DNA of 64,000 nt from Lentibacillus persicus. Lineage in GTDB: Bacteria; Bacillota; Bacilli; Bacillales; Amphibacillaceae. The position numbers were made by a program, and so were the translations under genes. Shown here in pieces: positions 17,005-28,509 of this stretch (position 1 is its first letter; every line of letters begins with the position of its first letter). A model generated the notes under the pieces. The model saw nothing but the letters and a program-made list of their open reading frames with translations. It had not been told where the DNA came from and did no database searches. Location: the NCBI RefSeq assembly GCF_900112705.1, contig NZ_FOMR01000003.1:186001-250000 (forward strand), in the 5' to 3' direction.

Positions 17005-18288
17005 TTATAAATATCCCATTTCTTTTGCCGCAAATGTTAGCTCGTCTCTGAATTTCGGATGGGCAATATCAATCAAAGCCTTCGTCCGCTCGCGAATGGT
17101 TTTTCCGCGAAGCCGTGCAACGCCATACTCTGTGATGATATAATCCACGTCATTTTTTGACGTTGTTACAGGAGTCCCCGGACTAAGTGCCGGCACAATT
17201 TTGGAAACCGTATCACTTTTGGCAGCAGCGTGCAGGCAAATCACACCACGGCCGCCTTCTGACAGACGCGAGGCAACCTGAAAATCGGATTGACCACCTG
17301 TTGAAGACCAATACGTGCCACCGACCATTTCCGCGTTGACTTGTCCGAGAAAATCAACTTCAACGCCGGCATTCACCGTCACCAAATTCGTAGCATGTTG
17401 CAAATGACCGATGTGATTTGTTTTATTCACCGGCAGCATGTAAAGCGCTTCGTTTTCATGCATAAAATCATACAGCTTCCGCGAGCCAAAAGCAAATGTG
17501 GCCGTCATTTTTCCTTTTTGGAAAGGATTATTTTCGTTTGTGACAACCCCGCTCTCGTACAATGACATAACTTTTTCAGGTACCATTTCCGTATGAATAC
17601 TTAAGTTCCGATAATGTTTCAAATTATCGATAATTGCGCTCGGAATCGACCCAAAACCAATCTGCAGGGTATCACCATTTCCTATCAGTTCTGCCACCTC
17701 ATCACCGATAAGCTTGTCCTTTTCTGATTGCGCATGTACAGCAGGTGCTTCAGGGATTGGCTGCTTGTTTTCAATCACTGCCGTCACATCGGAAATATGC
17801 ACTTGATTTTCTCCGAATGTGCGCGGCATGTTTTCATTCACTTCCAACAGCACCGTTTCAGCATGCGGAATCAGGGCACTCGTATGATCGGCGTTAGTAC
17901 CAAGTGAAAAATAACCGTCTTCGTCCATAGGGGAAACAACTGTCATAACCACCGGTCTCCGGGCAGTTTGCCGCAGGATTTTCGGAATGTCTGAGAAATT
18001 GTTCGGCAAGAGGTCAATTTTGCCTGCTTTAAACGCTGATCGTTCCGGTGCTCCCATAAACATACTGATGACTTTAAGTTTTTCCGGGTCCGAGTCAATG
18101 ACTTCATGCGAACTGAGCATTTGGAATAGGCGGTTTCCTCTCAATCCATCGTGCAGTGTCAGCTGTTTCACTAGTTCTCGCGGTTCTGCAGCAAGAATTG
18201 GCGTGATGATATCAGTCTCCGGCTTAATATACTCAACGGCTTCTTCTTTTGTTCTGAGTTTTTGTTTATACAGTTGTGCTGAATTCAT
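17005..18288 (-). CDS. Acetyl-CoA hydrolase/transferase family protein
   Basis: This CoA-transferase of family I (about 427 residues) moves CoA between acetate-like acids and an acyl-CoA such as succinyl-CoA or 4-hydroxybutyryl-CoA, or hydrolyses acetyl-CoA. The fold is recognisable from LQIGFGSIPSAIID, the likely catalytic Glu in SIHTEMVPE, and the C-terminal TEYGVARLRGKTIRERTKALIDIAHP. GGAG lies ahead of the ATG at 18288. It is downstream of mqo on the same strand but separated by a terminator. A link to acetate or succinate use next to a citric-acid-cycle enzyme is plausible. Confidence 0.85.
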   Translation of the reverse strand: MNSAQLYKQKLRTKEEAVEYIKPETDIITPILAAEPRELVKQLTLHDGLRGNRLFQMLSSHEVIDSDPEKLKVISMFMGAPERSAFKAGKIDLLPNNFSDIPKILRQTARRPVVMTVVSPMDEDGYFSLGTNADHTSALIPHAETVLLEVNENMPRTFGENQVHISDVTAVIENKQPIPEAPAVHAQSEKDKLIGDEVAELIGNGDTLQIGFGSIPSAIIDNLKHYRNLSIHTEMVPEKVMSLYESGVVTNENNPFQKGKMTATFAFGSRKLYDFMHENEALYMLPVNKTNHIGHLQHATNLVTVNAGVEVDFLGQVNAEMVGGTYWSSTGGQSDFQVASRLSEGGRGVICLHAAAKSDTVSKIVPALSPGTPVTTSKNDVDYIITEYGVARLRGKTIRERTKALIDIAHPKFRDELTFAAKEMGYL

Positions 18289-18325
18289 GGTGGATAACTC
18301 CTTTCGAGCATTATAAAACAAAAGA

Positions 18326-18361
18326 AAGCACCTATTTGCGTTAAAACGGCAAATGATGCTT
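18326..18361 (-). terminator. Terminator after mqo
   Basis: On the minus strand AAGCATCATTTGC and GCAAATAGGTGCTT form a stem of about 13 bases with an eight-base loop and one mismatched pair, then a T-rich stretch (TTTCTTTTGTTT). It lies in the leader of the CoA-transferase gene. Confidence 0.75.
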
Positions 18362-18384
18362 CCATTAAGTGCGTTTTTTATAAC

Positions 18385-19887
18385 TTATACGCCGCTTGCT
18401 TCTCTATATTCTAAGTTGAGCGTTTCAGCAGTCTTGGCGTGCACCTCACGAATAAGCTCCGGATGTTCTCTCAGTGACACACCATAAGACGGGATAATTT
18501 CTTTAATTTTTGGTTCCCATTCATCCATACGCTCCGGAAAACATTTTTCGATAATTTCAAGCATGATTGAAGCAGCAGTTGAAGCACCAGGTGAGGCACC
18601 AAGCAGTGCGGCAATTGTACCGTCTTCAGAATTGACAACCTCTGTGCCAAACTGAAGCGTGCCACGGCCGCCCTTTTCAGTATCTTTGATAACCTGTACG
18701 CGCTGGCCCGCGGTTACGAGCTCCCAATCTTCGCTCTTGGCATCAGGAATAAACTTCCGCACCTCTTCCATGCGCTGTTCTTTTGAGAGCATCAGCTGAC
18801 GGACCAAAAATCTGGTCAGCTGCATATTCTTTGCGCCGGCTGCCATCATTGTAAGCGCGTTATCCGGTTTGACGGTCCCCAATAAATCCAAGTTTGACCC
18901 GGTTTTCAAAAACTTCGGTGAAAAGCCGGCAAACGGACCAAACAGCAATGTTCTTTCGCCTTCAATATAACGCGTATCCAAATGTGGAAGTGACATAGGC
19001 GGCGCGCCGACCTCGGCTTTGCCGTAAACTTTGGCATCATGCTGGTCGACAACGTCCGGATTGTTGCACACCATAAACAGACCACTTACAGGAAAGCCGC
19101 CCACGTGCTTGCTTTCCGGTATGCCTGTTTTTTGCAGCAATGGCAAAGCGCCGCCGCCACCGCCGATAAAGACAAATTTCGCGGTGTGATACTCAAGGGT
19201 ATTATCTTCATAGTTTTGAACCTTGACTTCCCACTTGCCGTCTTCAGTGCGCTGAATGTCCTCAACCAAATGATTGTAATGAATGTTAACATTTTGTTCT
19301 TCGAGACGGGACAGCAATTTACTTGTCAGCACACCAAAATTGATATCAGTGCCTGTATCGATTTTAGTCGCCGCAATTGGCTCCTCAACATCGCGGTCCC
19401 TCATAACGAGTGGAATCCACTCTTCTAACTTTTTTGGGTCATCGGAAAATTCCATTCCTTCAAACAAACGATTCGCTGTCAGTTTTTCAAACCGTTTCTT
19501 CAAGAACGCAACATTATCTTCCCCTTGAACAAAGCTCATATGGGGAAGCGGTCGAATGAATTCTTCAGGATTATCAATCTGTCCGCTATTTACAAGGTGG
19601 GACCAAAACTGCCTTGACTCCTGAAACTTTTCGTTAATGTTTAATGCCTTTGTGATATCAATCGATCCGTCCGGCATTTCAGGTGTGTAGTTAAGCTCGC
19701 ATAACGCTGAGTGGCCTGTCCCGGCATTATTCCATACGTTCGAGCTTTCCGCACCAGCGCTTTGAAGCTTTTCAAAAACGGTGATGTTCATGTCTGGTGC
19801 AAGTTCTTTTAAAAGGGATCCCAACGTCGCACTCATGATGCCTGCGCCGATCAGGATTACGTCTGATGTCATTTGTTTGTTGCTCAT
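18385..19887 (-). CDS. mqo: Malate:quinone oxidoreductase
   Basis: This 500-residue FAD enzyme of the membrane periphery oxidises malate to oxaloacetate and passes electrons to the quinone pool, bypassing NAD-dependent malate dehydrogenase. The N-terminal dinucleotide fold [20 protein letters not shown], the segment [21 protein letters not shown] and the C-terminal [19 protein letters not shown] are characteristic of Mqo. Length equals the Bacillus cereus group enzyme. The start at 19887 follows ATGGGGAA; an in-frame ATG seven codons earlier has no ribosome site. A degenerate cre-like sequence lies about 40 bases upstream. Confidence 0.93.
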   Translation of the reverse strand: MSNKQMTSDVILIGAGIMSATLGSLLKELAPDMNITVFEKLQSAGAESSNVWNNAGTGHSALCELNYTPEMPDGSIDITKALNINEKFQESRQFWSHLVNSGQIDNPEEFIRPLPHMSFVQGEDNVAFLKKRFEKLTANRLFEGMEFSDDPKKLEEWIPLVMRDRDVEEPIAATKIDTGTDINFGVLTSKLLSRLEEQNVNIHYNHLVEDIQRTEDGKWEVKVQNYEDNTLEYHTAKFVFIGGGGGALPLLQKTGIPESKHVGGFPVSGLFMVCNNPDVVDQHDAKVYGKAEVGAPPMSLPHLDTRYIEGERTLLFGPFAGFSPKFLKTGSNLDLLGTVKPDNALTMMAAGAKNMQLTRFLVRQLMLSKEQRMEEVRKFIPDAKSEDWELVTAGQRVQVIKDTEKGGRGTLQFGTEVVNSEDGTIAALLGASPGASTAASIMLEIIEKCFPERMDEWEPKIKEIIPSYGVSLREHPELIREVHAKTAETLNLEYREASGV

Positions 19888-19925
19888 TTTTCCCCATCCC
19901 TTACCCATTAAGTTTGCAGAAAGGA

Positions 19926-19939
19926 TGAAAGCGCTCTTA
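19926..19939. promoter_or_regulatory. Weak cre-like site in mqo leader
   Basis: TGAAAGCGCTCTTA shares the first ten bases of the cre consensus but differs in the last half. It is placed between the likely promoter and the start of mqo, where CcpA could act as a roadblock. Confidence 0.35.
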
Positions 19940-20098
19940 TCAAGGCGTCACATGCAAAAAGGACGCAAATTCCCGCCGCCCATCTTTTCTGAATTTATAT
20001 ATTCACATTATAGTGTATCATTATTAACTGGAGAATAAAATATTTTCTTATTTTTAAAATTGACCAGTCATCCGGAACCTGAAAGAAACACCCAAAAT

Positions 20099-20146
20099 AA
20101 GAAGCGTGGTATTTACGCCATTTTTATTGGCCCTACCACGCTTCTT
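20099..20146 (-). terminator. Terminator after yocH-like gene
   Basis: A perfect 13-base inverted repeat (AAGAAGCGTGGTA / TACCACGCTTCTT) with a 22-base loop follows the gene end; on the minus strand it exits into TATTTTGGG. Confidence 0.8.
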
Positions 20147-20180
20147 ATTATAATTATTAAAGTGTTATTGCCCGCATTGA

Positions 20181-21002
20181 TTAGTCAACGATTGTAACGT
20201 CGACTGTGCGGACGCCCCAGCTGTATGCTTCGTCTTTTGTCGGGACATGAACGTCAATTTTGTTGCCGTTAATCGCGCCGCCTGTATCTGCTGCAATCGC
20301 TGTGCCATAACCTTCAACGTGAACTTTTGAACCCAATGGGATAACGTTCGGGTCAACTGCGATTACTTTTTTGTTTGGATTGGCGTTCAGGTCAACACCA
20401 GTTGCTGTCACGCCTGAGCAACCAGCGCAGTCAGCGGTATAAGCCGTTGCTGATACTGTCACAGTCTTGCCTTCCGGATCGTTCTGTGAAGAAGATGCTT
20501 CTGCAGCGGACGCTTCGTTAGAATCATTGCTGCTGGCTGTTTGTGCCGGTTCACTTGATGTTTCCGGTTCAGCTGATGCTTCAGATTGACTGGATTTGTT
20601 GGATGAACTTTCAGACGGTTCAGAAGCTGACGCGTTTTCGTTTTGTTCTATGTTAGCACCATTCAAGTCCAGCTCTTGGCCAACGACAATGATATCTGAA
20701 TTTAAGTTATTCCATTTCTTCAGTTCATTGACCGACACATCGTTTTCCTTACTAATGCCGAATAATGTATCACCTTTCTCAACTGTGTATAATTCATCGA
20801 GGTATAATGTTTGTTTTGGCTGAATTGTTGTTGTATTTAAGTCGTTTATTTCAACTAGTTCCTCAACTGTCGTATCCTTTTCCTTTGCGATTCCCCAAAG
20901 GGTATCACCTTTTTCAACTTCGTACTCCGCTGCAGATGCCGTGGTTACTGTAGCGCCAGCAAGAAAAACACCTGTAGCAATTGAAGCTACCAATTTCTTC
21001 AT
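20181..21002 (-). CDS. yocH: Secreted LysM / 3D-domain cell-wall protein (YocH-like)
   Basis: This exported peptidoglycan-active protein has 273 residues. It has a signal peptide (residues 1-24, ending ASAA) and two LysM modules (YEVEKGDTLWGIAKEKD near 27 and YTVEKGDTLFGISKEND near 72). A Ser/Glu/Ala-rich linker (about 115-175) leads to a C-terminal 3D domain with SATAYTADC, IPLGSKVHVEGYG and AADTGGAINGNKIDVHV; the last provides the three conserved Asp residues. B. subtilis YocH has the same architecture, is a WalR target and acts as a muralytic enzyme. A clean WalR box is not evident upstream. It ends in a strong terminator. Confidence 0.9.
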   Translation of the reverse strand: MKKLVASIATGVFLAGATVTTASAAEYEVEKGDTLWGIAKEKDTTVEELVEINDLNTTTIQPKQTLYLDELYTVEKGDTLFGISKENDVSVNELKKWNNLNSDIIVVGQELDLNGANIEQNENASASEPSESSSNKSSQSEASAEPETSSEPAQTASSNDSNEASAAEASSSQNDPEGKTVTVSATAYTADCAGCSGVTATGVDLNANPNKKVIAVDPNVIPLGSKVHVEGYGTAIAADTGGAINGNKIDVHVPTKDEAYSWGVRTVDVTIVD

Positions 21003-21190
21003 AGGTAGTTCCCTCCTTTAATTTCTCACAAAACTTATCCTAACACGGCGCAACAAGGTTTGTGGTTACAGGAGAGTTAAGAGTTATTTACAAGATATAT
21101 CCAATTGACAGAAAAATATTACAAGCTTTAAAAACACATTTTAATAATTGTTTTTACTTCATGTGTCGGTAATTTTCGCTCTAAAAAATT

Positions 21191-21204
21191 ATTTCCCGGG
21201 GAAT
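21191..21204. other. Noc-type binding palindrome (one mismatch)
   Basis: ATTTCCCGGGGAAT differs from the Noc-binding sequence ATTTCCCGGGAAAT at a single position. It lies in the divergent space between the yocH-like gene and the thioesterase gene. Confidence 0.55.
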
Positions 21205-21301
21205 ATCGACAATAATAGACTGGAATATTCGACAAGCAGTCGTTTCTACTGATTATTATTTCAAAATATTATGTTACGATATAAGAAACTATATTAATCA
21301 G

Positions 21302-21751
21302 GTGGTGAGAAAAATAGATAAACAAGACTTTATGGCCTTGGCAGAACAGGCCTATGATACATATGAACACAAACCGGAAAATATCTTTTTGTTTAAATTT
21401 TTTCAATTTGATTTCGATTATAATGAGGAAGAGCGAACGTGTACGATAACATGTCCGATTAATGACTTGATGCTCAATCCGACTGGTATCGTGCATGGTG
21501 GTGTGTTTTCATTTATCGCGGATACAGCGATGGGGCATTTAAATTTTCATTATAAAGACGCACCATACGTCACATTGGATATGAATACAACGTATTTCAA
21601 AGCAGTGTCGTCAGGAAATATTTTCGCAACTGCTCGCTATAGCAAGGAAGGTTACAAAATATCCTTTATTGAATGTGAAATAAAAAATGAAAACGACGAT
21701 GTCTTATGCAAAACAACTGCCACCTTCTACCGATATGAAAAGAAAAAATAG
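21302..21751 (+). CDS. PaaI-family hotdog thioesterase
   Basis: This protein of about 145-149 residues has one hotdog fold. The active-site helix reads GIVHGGVFSFIADTAMGHL, with the HGG and Asp positions of PaaI/YdiI-type acyl-CoA thioesterases, and VTLDMNTTYFKAVSSG follows as the second conserved strand. The start is unclear: a GTG at 21302 or 21305 has no site of its own, while GGTGGTGAG would best serve an ATA codon at 21314, and the first ATG is residue 11 of this frame. It has its own terminator. The acyl substrate is unknown. Confidence 0.8.
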   Translation: MVRKIDKQDFMALAEQAYDTYEHKPENIFLFKFFQFDFDYNEEERTCTITCPINDLMLNPTGIVHGGVFSFIADTAMGHLNFHYKDAPYVTLDMNTTYFKAVSSGNIFATARYSKEGYKISFIECEIKNENDDVLCKTTATFYRYEKKK

Positions 21752-21761
21752 AAAAGGAGGG

Positions 21762-21793
21762 TATAGCGGGTGAGTCGGATTCGACCCGCTATA
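21762..21793 (+). terminator. Terminator after the thioesterase gene
   Basis: TATAGCGGGT and ACCCGCTATA form a perfect ten-base stem with a 12-base loop, followed by TTGCTTGTTT. Confidence 0.85.
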
Positions 21794-21924
21794 TTGCTTG
21801 TTTCAGATGAATGCTGCAGTTATTCACAAAACATTTTTACCAAAAAATATCGCTATGTAATGACACAGTGAAAAGAATGCTTCCAACATCAAAAGCAGAA
21901 ACAACCTTTCGTTTTTCAGTGATT

Positions 21925-22404
21925 TTATTTATGGTACGGTTCTCCGCGCATAATGCGAAACGCCCGGTAAACTTGCTCCAACAAGATCATTCGCATCATT
22001 TGGTGCGGGAATGTCAGCTTGGAAAAGGACAATGCCAGGTCACTGCGCTTCTGAACGTCTTCGCTCATACCGACCGATCCGCCGATGACAAAAGCTACTT
22101 TGCTTTTACCGTACGTTGCCAGCTCATCCAGTTTGGCAGCAAATTTTTCTGATGTCAGCATTTTTCCGTCGATTTCGAGCGTGATGACATAGGCGTCCTG
22201 ACTGATGTGAGAAAGAATCCGCTCGCCTTCCTTCTGTTTAACGTCTTTTATCTCAGCCTCACTCATATTATCCGGCGCCTTTTCATCCGAAACTTCCTTG
22301 ACTTGGACTTTCGCATACGGGCCAAGCCGCTTCAGATATTCCTCAATACCCTGCTTCAAGTATTTTTCTTTAAGCTTTCCCACAGCAATAATGGATATGT
22401 TCAA
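21925..22404 (-). CDS. rlmH: 23S rRNA pseudouridine-1915 N3-methyltransferase RlmH
   Basis: This SPOUT-fold methyltransferase of 159 residues methylates pseudouridine 1915 in helix 69 of 23S rRNA. The start [20 protein letters not shown], the SAM-pocket [13 protein letters not shown] and the C-terminal trefoil-knot tail [24 protein letters not shown] are all conserved, and length is exact. In B. subtilis (yydA) it lies directly after yyxA/htrC; here it is about 17 kb away from htrA, on the same strand. It has no obvious operon partner. Confidence 0.96.
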   Translation of the reverse strand: MNISIIAVGKLKEKYLKQGIEEYLKRLGPYAKVQVKEVSDEKAPDNMSEAEIKDVKQKEGERILSHISQDAYVITLEIDGKMLTSEKFAAKLDELATYGKSKVAFVIGGSVGMSEDVQKRSDLALSFSKLTFPHQMMRMILLEQVYRAFRIMRGEPYHK

Positions 22405-22516
22405 TGGCGGTCACCCTTTTCGGTTTATTTTTTTCAGTTTAACAAATCTATAGGGCAATAAACATACATCAAGGGCTTAGTGTCAGACTCAAACCGGCAA
22501 AAAGGACATTTGCCAA

Positions 22517-22551
22517 CAAAAATGACGATACCATCGAAGTATCGCCATCAT
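22517..22551 (-). terminator. Terminator after coiled-coil gene
   Basis: On the minus strand CGATAC-ttcgatg-GTATCG, extended by ATGA/TCAT with a bulge, is followed by TTTTTGTTGG. Confidence 0.75.
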
Positions 22552-22554
22552 GTT

Positions 22555-23307
22555 TCAGTCCCGCTTCTCGTTTCCTGCTTTTTTCTGGTCCACGTACCAC
22601 GTCAGAGGCTGATCAGAGCTTTTCATCAGTTTATAGACATATGAAGAGGTCAAATTGTAACTGTCCTCGATTTTTTCAGCAATATAGCTGCTTCGCTCAA
22701 ACAGGATCGCCCGGAATTCGCTTATCTGACGGTGGACTTTTTCCATTAATGCTTCCTGATTCTCAAGTCGCTCGAGCGTATTTTTCTGGGCCTGGTCCTG
22801 TTTATCGATTTGTTCGGCCATTTCTTTATTTCTTTCGGCGAGCGCATTCATTTCATCTATCAGCTTCGTGTTGGCTGCATCATACGTTCTCAACTGTTCC
22901 ATGATTTCCATGCTCGATTCGTTCAACGATTCAACTCTGTCAGCCACATCTTTTTTCATAATGTCTTCCTTTTCAACTAACTGCTGCAGTTGCGTGCCGT
23001 TACGAGCGAGCTTTGCAAGCTGTTTCATTACCTCATCTTCAAATACGTCATGTTTCTCTTCGCGCTTCCTGATAGCGCGAAGCTCATCGCTTACATGTTT
23101 CCATTTGCCCGCGTTGACTTGTTGCTGGCGGTGATGCAGTTGTTTCACTTCCTGAAATGCATCGGCGAGTTTTTGATTGATTGCCTTCTGGTCATTAAGC
23201 ATCTCCTGAAAATTATCTTTGTGAAAATACCCCTGGTTCGGCTCAAGAATTTTGCCGCTGTTTTTAAAGACATATGGGTGTTCATGTTGATTGATGAAAA
23301 GTCCCAT
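22555..23307 (-). CDS. Conserved hypothetical coiled-coil protein
   Basis: I do not recognise a characterised family. The 250-residue protein has a short globular start (MGLFINQHEHPYVFKNSGKI), then is almost entirely helical and highly charged from about residue 35 to 205, with heptad-like spacing (KLADAFQEVKQLHHRQQQV, DEMNALAERNKEMAEQI). It ends in a compact segment RSSYIAEKIEDSYNLTSSYVYKLM. It has no signal peptide or membrane segment, so it is cytosolic. It stands alone between rlmH and the spoVR repeat region and has its own terminator. A structural or scaffold role is possible but unproven. Confidence 0.7.
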   Translation of the reverse strand: MGLFINQHEHPYVFKNSGKILEPNQGYFHKDNFQEMLNDQKAINQKLADAFQEVKQLHHRQQQVNAGKWKHVSDELRAIRKREEKHDVFEDEVMKQLAKLARNGTQLQQLVEKEDIMKKDVADRVESLNESSMEIMEQLRTYDAANTKLIDEMNALAERNKEMAEQIDKQDQAQKNTLERLENQEALMEKVHRQISEFRAILFERSSYIAEKIEDSYNLTSSYVYKLMKSSDQPLTWYVDQKKAGNEKRD

Positions 23308-23370
23308 TGAATCACATCCCTTATGGCTATTGATAACAGCCTATGCAATTAAACGAGAAAGCGAAACAAC

Positions 23371-23478
23371 GGGACAGGGGGACGTGATCAGCGTCCCGGT
23401 TGATTTCAATTAACGAACTCCTGGCTGCCTAATGCGGGGATTAGCGGAGGGGGACAGATTTCACGTCCCCTTGTCCCC
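23371..23478. repeat. Pair of inverted REP-like hairpins at the 3' end of spoVR
   Basis: GGGACAGGGGGACGTGA (23371-23387) faces TCACGTCCCCTTGTCCC (23461-23477), matching as inverted repeats at 16 of 17 positions. Each arm also folds locally (GGGACG..CGTCCC; GGGGAC..GTCCCC). This is the layout of REP/BIME elements mobilised by Y1-type (RAYT) transposases. The right half lies inside the spoVR reading frame. Confidence 0.75.
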
Positions 23479-24862
23479 CTTTATGTGAGAATAATACGGG
23501 TTTGTCGTCGACGACGGTTTCGATGTGAACGTTGCGGCCCCATAATTGATAAATATAGGGAAGGACGTTTTCGAGATAGTGCAAGTCGAGTTCGATGCCT
23601 TCATAGCCGTGTTTTAAATATAACTCGCCGTTTCGTTTGTAATCGCCGTTCTCAACGGTAATGTACGGAAAGCCGCCGTTGACACGTTGTGAAATCAGCT
23701 GATCCCGAACATTCTCATAATCTTTATCCGTGATCGTATAGTCACTGCCTTGTTTCTCAAATAAGTACATATCTTCCCGGTTCACAAGCTCCTTGGTTAA
23801 ATAGTTTCGAATGAATGACTGATCAGACTCGATTTCCCGGACTTCAAAGATTTTTTCCCTTCCTGCATTCGGCTCAGCACCCATCTTCTTCATCTCATCA
23901 GTCGGGTTATCAAACCGCTTTTCAATATCTTCAAAGATTTTCACACCCAAATAATAGGGGTTAATCTGGTGTTTTGATGGCTGCACCACACTCGCATTTA
24001 ATGACGCAAACTCAATCGCTTCATCCGACGTCAGATTTAACTCCCGCAAAATACGCTGATGCCAGAACGAGGCCCATCCTTCGTTCATAATTTTAGTCTC
24101 AAGCTGCGGCCAAAAATAGAGCATTTCCTCACGCATCATTGTTAAGATGTCCCGCTGCCAGTTTTCCAGCTCACGACTATGCTCCTCAATAAATAACAGC
24201 AAATCCTTTTCCGGCTTGGCAGGGAAGATTTGATCGCGCTTTTTCACAAGCCTTGGCTTAGTGGTCTGTTCATTTCCATCCAATTTCCACAAATCATCAT
24301 AGGGCGTTTTTGGCTTAGCAAGTTCTTGTTCCACTTCATTATTCGCATCAGCTGAGAGCGTCGGCCGTATCAACGAAGGATCGATATGCTCCTGAATCGA
24401 TAACACTGCATCGAGAAAGTTTTCAACTTCTTCACGCCCATAAATCATCTCATACCGTTCGATCCGTTCTGCTGTGGCGGTCATACTTTCCACCATATCG
24501 CGGCGCGTATTGGAAAATCGCATATTATTTTTAAAGAAATCACAATGAGCGAGGACATGTGCAATAATCAGCTTATTTTGGATAAGACTATTTGTATCAA
24601 GCAGAAAGGCATAGCAAGGATTGGAGTTGATGACGAGCTCATAAATCTGGCTTAAGCCAAGATCATAGTGCAGCTTCATTTTATGGAATTGCTTGCCAAA
24701 ACTCCAATGCGAAAAGCGCGTCGGCATGCCATAGGCACCAAATGTATAAATAATATCAGCAGGGCAGACTTCATAACGCATTGGAAAAAAATCAAGTCCG
24801 AATCCGGTTGCTATCTCCGTGATTTCATCAATGGCTCGATTAAGTTTTTGTGTCTCTGTCAA
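23441..24862 (-). CDS. spoVR: SpoVR family protein
   Basis: This protein of about 473 residues belongs to the SpoVR/YcgB family, needed for normal spore cortex formation in B. subtilis and co-occurring with PrkA and YhbH (E. coli YeaG-YeaH-YcgB). Recognisable blocks are [29 protein letters not shown] near the start (split here by the family's Tyr-rich region), [11 protein letters not shown] and [17 protein letters not shown] chose the TTG at 24862 because GGAGGG is seven bases upstream and overlaps an earlier TTG. The last dozen residues (about [13 protein letters not shown]) are encoded by a REP-like repeat and are probably not native. Confidence 0.92.
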   Translation of the reverse strand: MTETQKLNRAIDEITEIATGFGLDFFPMRYEVCPADIIYTFGAYGMPTRFSHWSFGKQFHKMKLHYDLGLSQIYELVINSNPCYAFLLDTNSLIQNKLIIAHVLAHCDFFKNNMRFSNTRRDMVESMTATAERIERYEMIYGREEVENFLDAVLSIQEHIDPSLIRPTLSADANNEVEQELAKPKTPYDDLWKLDGNEQTTKPRLVKKRDQIFPAKPEKDLLLFIEEHSRELENWQRDILTMMREEMLYFWPQLETKIMNEGWASFWHQRILRELNLTSDEAIEFASLNASVVQPSKHQINPYYLGVKIFEDIEKRFDNPTDEMKKMGAEPNAGREKIFEVREIESDQSFIRNYLTKELVNREDMYLFEKQGSDYTITDKDYENVRDQLISQRVNGGFPYITVENGDYKRNGELYLKHGYEGIELDLHYLENVLPYIYQLWGRNVHIETVVDDKPVLFSHKGGQGDVKSVPLR

Positions 24863-26583
<1,721 letters not shown>

Positions 26584-26590
26584 GAACTAA

Positions 26591-26620
26591 AACTGTCTCA
26601 AAAATTTGAGGCAGTTTTTT
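26591..26620 (+). terminator. Terminator after gdhA
   Basis: CTGTCTCAAA and TTTGAGGCAG form a ten-base stem with a short loop, then a run of six T residues. Confidence 0.9.
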
Positions 26621-26705
26621 GTGTTAACGCGCTGTAAAAATTACCACCGATCCTTTCTGCATGCTCCTTTTAATCCTGCTCATCCTATAGACAGGAGGGT
26701 TGAAT

Positions 26706-27053
26706 ATGGACGTGCAATTTTTAACAGTGGAAGAGTTCAATGAATTACTGCAGCAATGGCATGGAGAGGTCATTAAAATCTCCAAGCATGAATTAGACGA
26801 TTTGGATGAAACCTCAATGGTGCTTCAAGATACTTCATACGCCCGTAATACCCGGCGTCTGGATGATTACGAACCGATGCATGCATTAAATCTGAACGGC
26901 GAAGGGACGATGAAAACCGATGCCGCAAGCTCTCAGCCGCTGCCATCATCTGTCTATGAAATCCCACTCGAAGACAATACGCTGTATGAGTTTGACGGTC
27001 AGCACTTTCTGGTGAGCACTTCCCGTGGTGTGTATAAGATTGAGAAAGCGTGA
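26706..27053 (+). CDS. Conserved hypothetical small acidic protein
   Basis: I do not recognise the family. The protein of about 115 residues begins MDVQFLTVEEFNELLQQW, has a disordered Asp/Ser-rich middle and ends with a beta-rich segment YEFDGQHFLVSTSRGVYKIEKA. It has no signal peptide or membrane segment. I placed the start at the ATG 26706, six bases after GGAGG; a TTG at 26700 abuts the site. It is monocistronic between gdhA and yhbH, and the 21-bp repeat array follows immediately. Confidence 0.7.
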   Translation: MDVQFLTVEEFNELLQQWHGEVIKISKHELDDLDETSMVLQDTSYARNTRRLDDYEPMHALNLNGEGTMKTDAASSQPLPSSVYEIPLEDNTLYEFDGQHFLVSTSRGVYKIEKA

Positions 27054-27075
27054 ATTGGTGAAAGGGAGGAAGCTG

Positions 27076-27180
27076 CGCTGTAGATTTGGCTGGAATCGCT
27101 GTAGATCGGCCGATAATCGCTATAGTTCGAGCAGAAACCGCTGTAGTTTTACCGATAATCGCTGTAGATCAACTGAAAGC
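27076..27180. repeat. Five-copy 21-bp tandem repeat, locus 2
   Basis: The core CGCTGTAG (one copy CGCTATAG) starts at 27076, 27097, 27118, 27139 and 27160, an exact 21-base period. The 13-base remainder varies, with GATAAT recurring at its end. This is the reverse complement of the unit at 11032-11128. It lies between two converging genes and has no coding sense that I can detect. Confidence 0.88.
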
Positions 27181-27197
27181 ACCATTAAATGAAAAAA

Positions 27198-27216
27198 CCT
27201 CCGCAGGGAGCGGAGG
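27198..27216 (-). terminator. Terminator after yhbH
   Basis: CCTCCGC and GCGGAGG form a seven-base GC-rich stem with a five-base loop; on the minus strand it is followed by TTTTTTC. On the plus strand CTTTAT follows, so it may act both ways. Confidence 0.85.
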
Positions 27217-27218
27217 CT

Positions 27219-28382
27219 TTATACAGTTGCTGTCTGTTTATGAAAAAACGTTTTTAATGCGTGATACACATCTTCCTTGCCTTTTAAAATATAATGACGG
27301 AATTTCGGGTTATCAAACTCCCGGTACGCCCGCATCAGCGTTGACTGACGCTGATACATATTAACTTCGGCATAGCCGAACATATTCGAAACATCCATAA
27401 TTTCGTTTACAAGGCTGATGCACCTTGGGTTATCGGATGTGATGTTCTCACCGTCTGAAAAGTGAAACGGGTAAATATTGTACCGTGACGGCTGGTAATC
27501 TTCCGCTATAAGTTCCAGTGCCTTCTCATATGCTGATGAACAGATTGTTCCGCCGCTTTCACCTTTTGAGAAAAACGCCTCTTCAGAGACAACCTTTGCC
27601 TCGGTATGATGCGAGATAAAAGCAATTTCCACACTTTCGTACTTGGACCGTAAAAATTTCATCATCCAGAAAAAGAAACTCCGGGCAAGATATTTTTCAA
27701 AATTCCCCATCGATGCACTTGTATCCATCATTGCAAGGATGACTGCCTTTGACTCCGGATTAACGACATCGTTCCATGTCTTGAAACGTAAATCATCGTT
27801 ATGAATCGGTGTAATTTGAGGTTCGCCTTTGATGGCATTGCGTTTAAGCGCCGTTAAAATGGTCCGCTTTTTATCGACATTGCCCATAAGTCCTTTTTTG
27901 CGGACGTCATTAAATTCGACTTTTTCAGTGGTAACTTCCGCTTCTTCTTTCTGTTTCAAATCGGGCAGCTCAAGCTCTTTAAATAACACTTCTTCAAGTT
28001 CTGCCAGTGATACTTCCGCTTCATAATAATCGCTTCCCGGATCTTCACCGGCTTTTTTTCCCCGGCCTTGACCGCTTTTTTCCCCACCGTTCGGGTCACG
28101 TGCGATGACATCGCCGACTTCGCTGTCACCGTCGCCCTGCCCGACATGTTTTGATTTATTATAGTTATAGCGGATTTTGTATTCATCCAATGAGCGGATT
28201 GGGATTTTTATGACATCCCGGCCGTTTGACATAATAATATTCTCTTCGCTGATAAGATCAGGCAGATTATTGCGAATCGCGTCCTTTACTTTATCCATAT
28301 GACGCTTTTGATCCTGATGGCCTTTGCGGTGGAGGGACCAATCTTCCTGTGAGACAGTGTAATTTTGGTGTTCTTCCTTCAC
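27219..28382 (-). CDS. yhbH: YhbH, DUF444 sporulation-associated protein
   Basis: This 387-residue protein of the YhbH/YeaH (DUF444) family has a charged N-terminal half with a Gly/Lys/Asp-rich linker near residues 90-120. A C-terminal von Willebrand A-like domain carries an intact MIDAS motif, MMDTSASMG near residue 225. In E. coli and Bacillus it accompanies the PrkA kinase and SpoVR. Here it lies 127 bases downstream of prkA behind a terminator, so partial read-through or a separate promoter is likely. The biochemical role is not settled; stress and sporulation links are known for the family. Confidence 0.92.
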   Translation of the reverse strand: MKEEHQNYTVSQEDWSLHRKGHQDQKRHMDKVKDAIRNNLPDLISEENIIMSNGRDVIKIPIRSLDEYKIRYNYNKSKHVGQGDGDSEVGDVIARDPNGGEKSGQGRGKKAGEDPGSDYYEAEVSLAELEEVLFKELELPDLKQKEEAEVTTEKVEFNDVRKKGLMGNVDKKRTILTALKRNAIKGEPQITPIHNDDLRFKTWNDVVNPESKAVILAMMDTSASMGNFEKYLARSFFFWMMKFLRSKYESVEIAFISHHTEAKVVSEEAFFSKGESGGTICSSAYEKALELIAEDYQPSRYNIYPFHFSDGENITSDNPRCISLVNEIMDVSNMFGYAEVNMYQRQSTLMRAYREFDNPKFRHYILKGKEDVYHALKTFFHKQTATV

Positions 28383-28464
28383 ATTTTCCCCTCCTTATCC
28401 TTTTCCTTCAGTCTATGCAGACACGTCCCGTATTGATTGTTGTTCCATCACGGATTATTGAAAA

Positions 28465-28500
28465 AATAACAAGGACTGATCGCCATCAGCCTTGTTATTT
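28465..28500 (-). terminator. Terminator between prkA and yhbH
   Basis: On the minus strand AATAACAAGG and CCTTGTTATT form a ten-base stem enclosing a second small stem (GAT/ATC), followed by TTTTTTC. Confidence 0.8.
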
Positions 28501-28509
28501 TTCAATTGT

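Noticed and set aside
21003-21180. WalR box upstream of the yocH-like gene
   Set aside because: TGTAAT and TGTCAA, and TGTAAA and TGTAAC, are present but their spacing does not fit TGTWAH-N5-TGTWAH.
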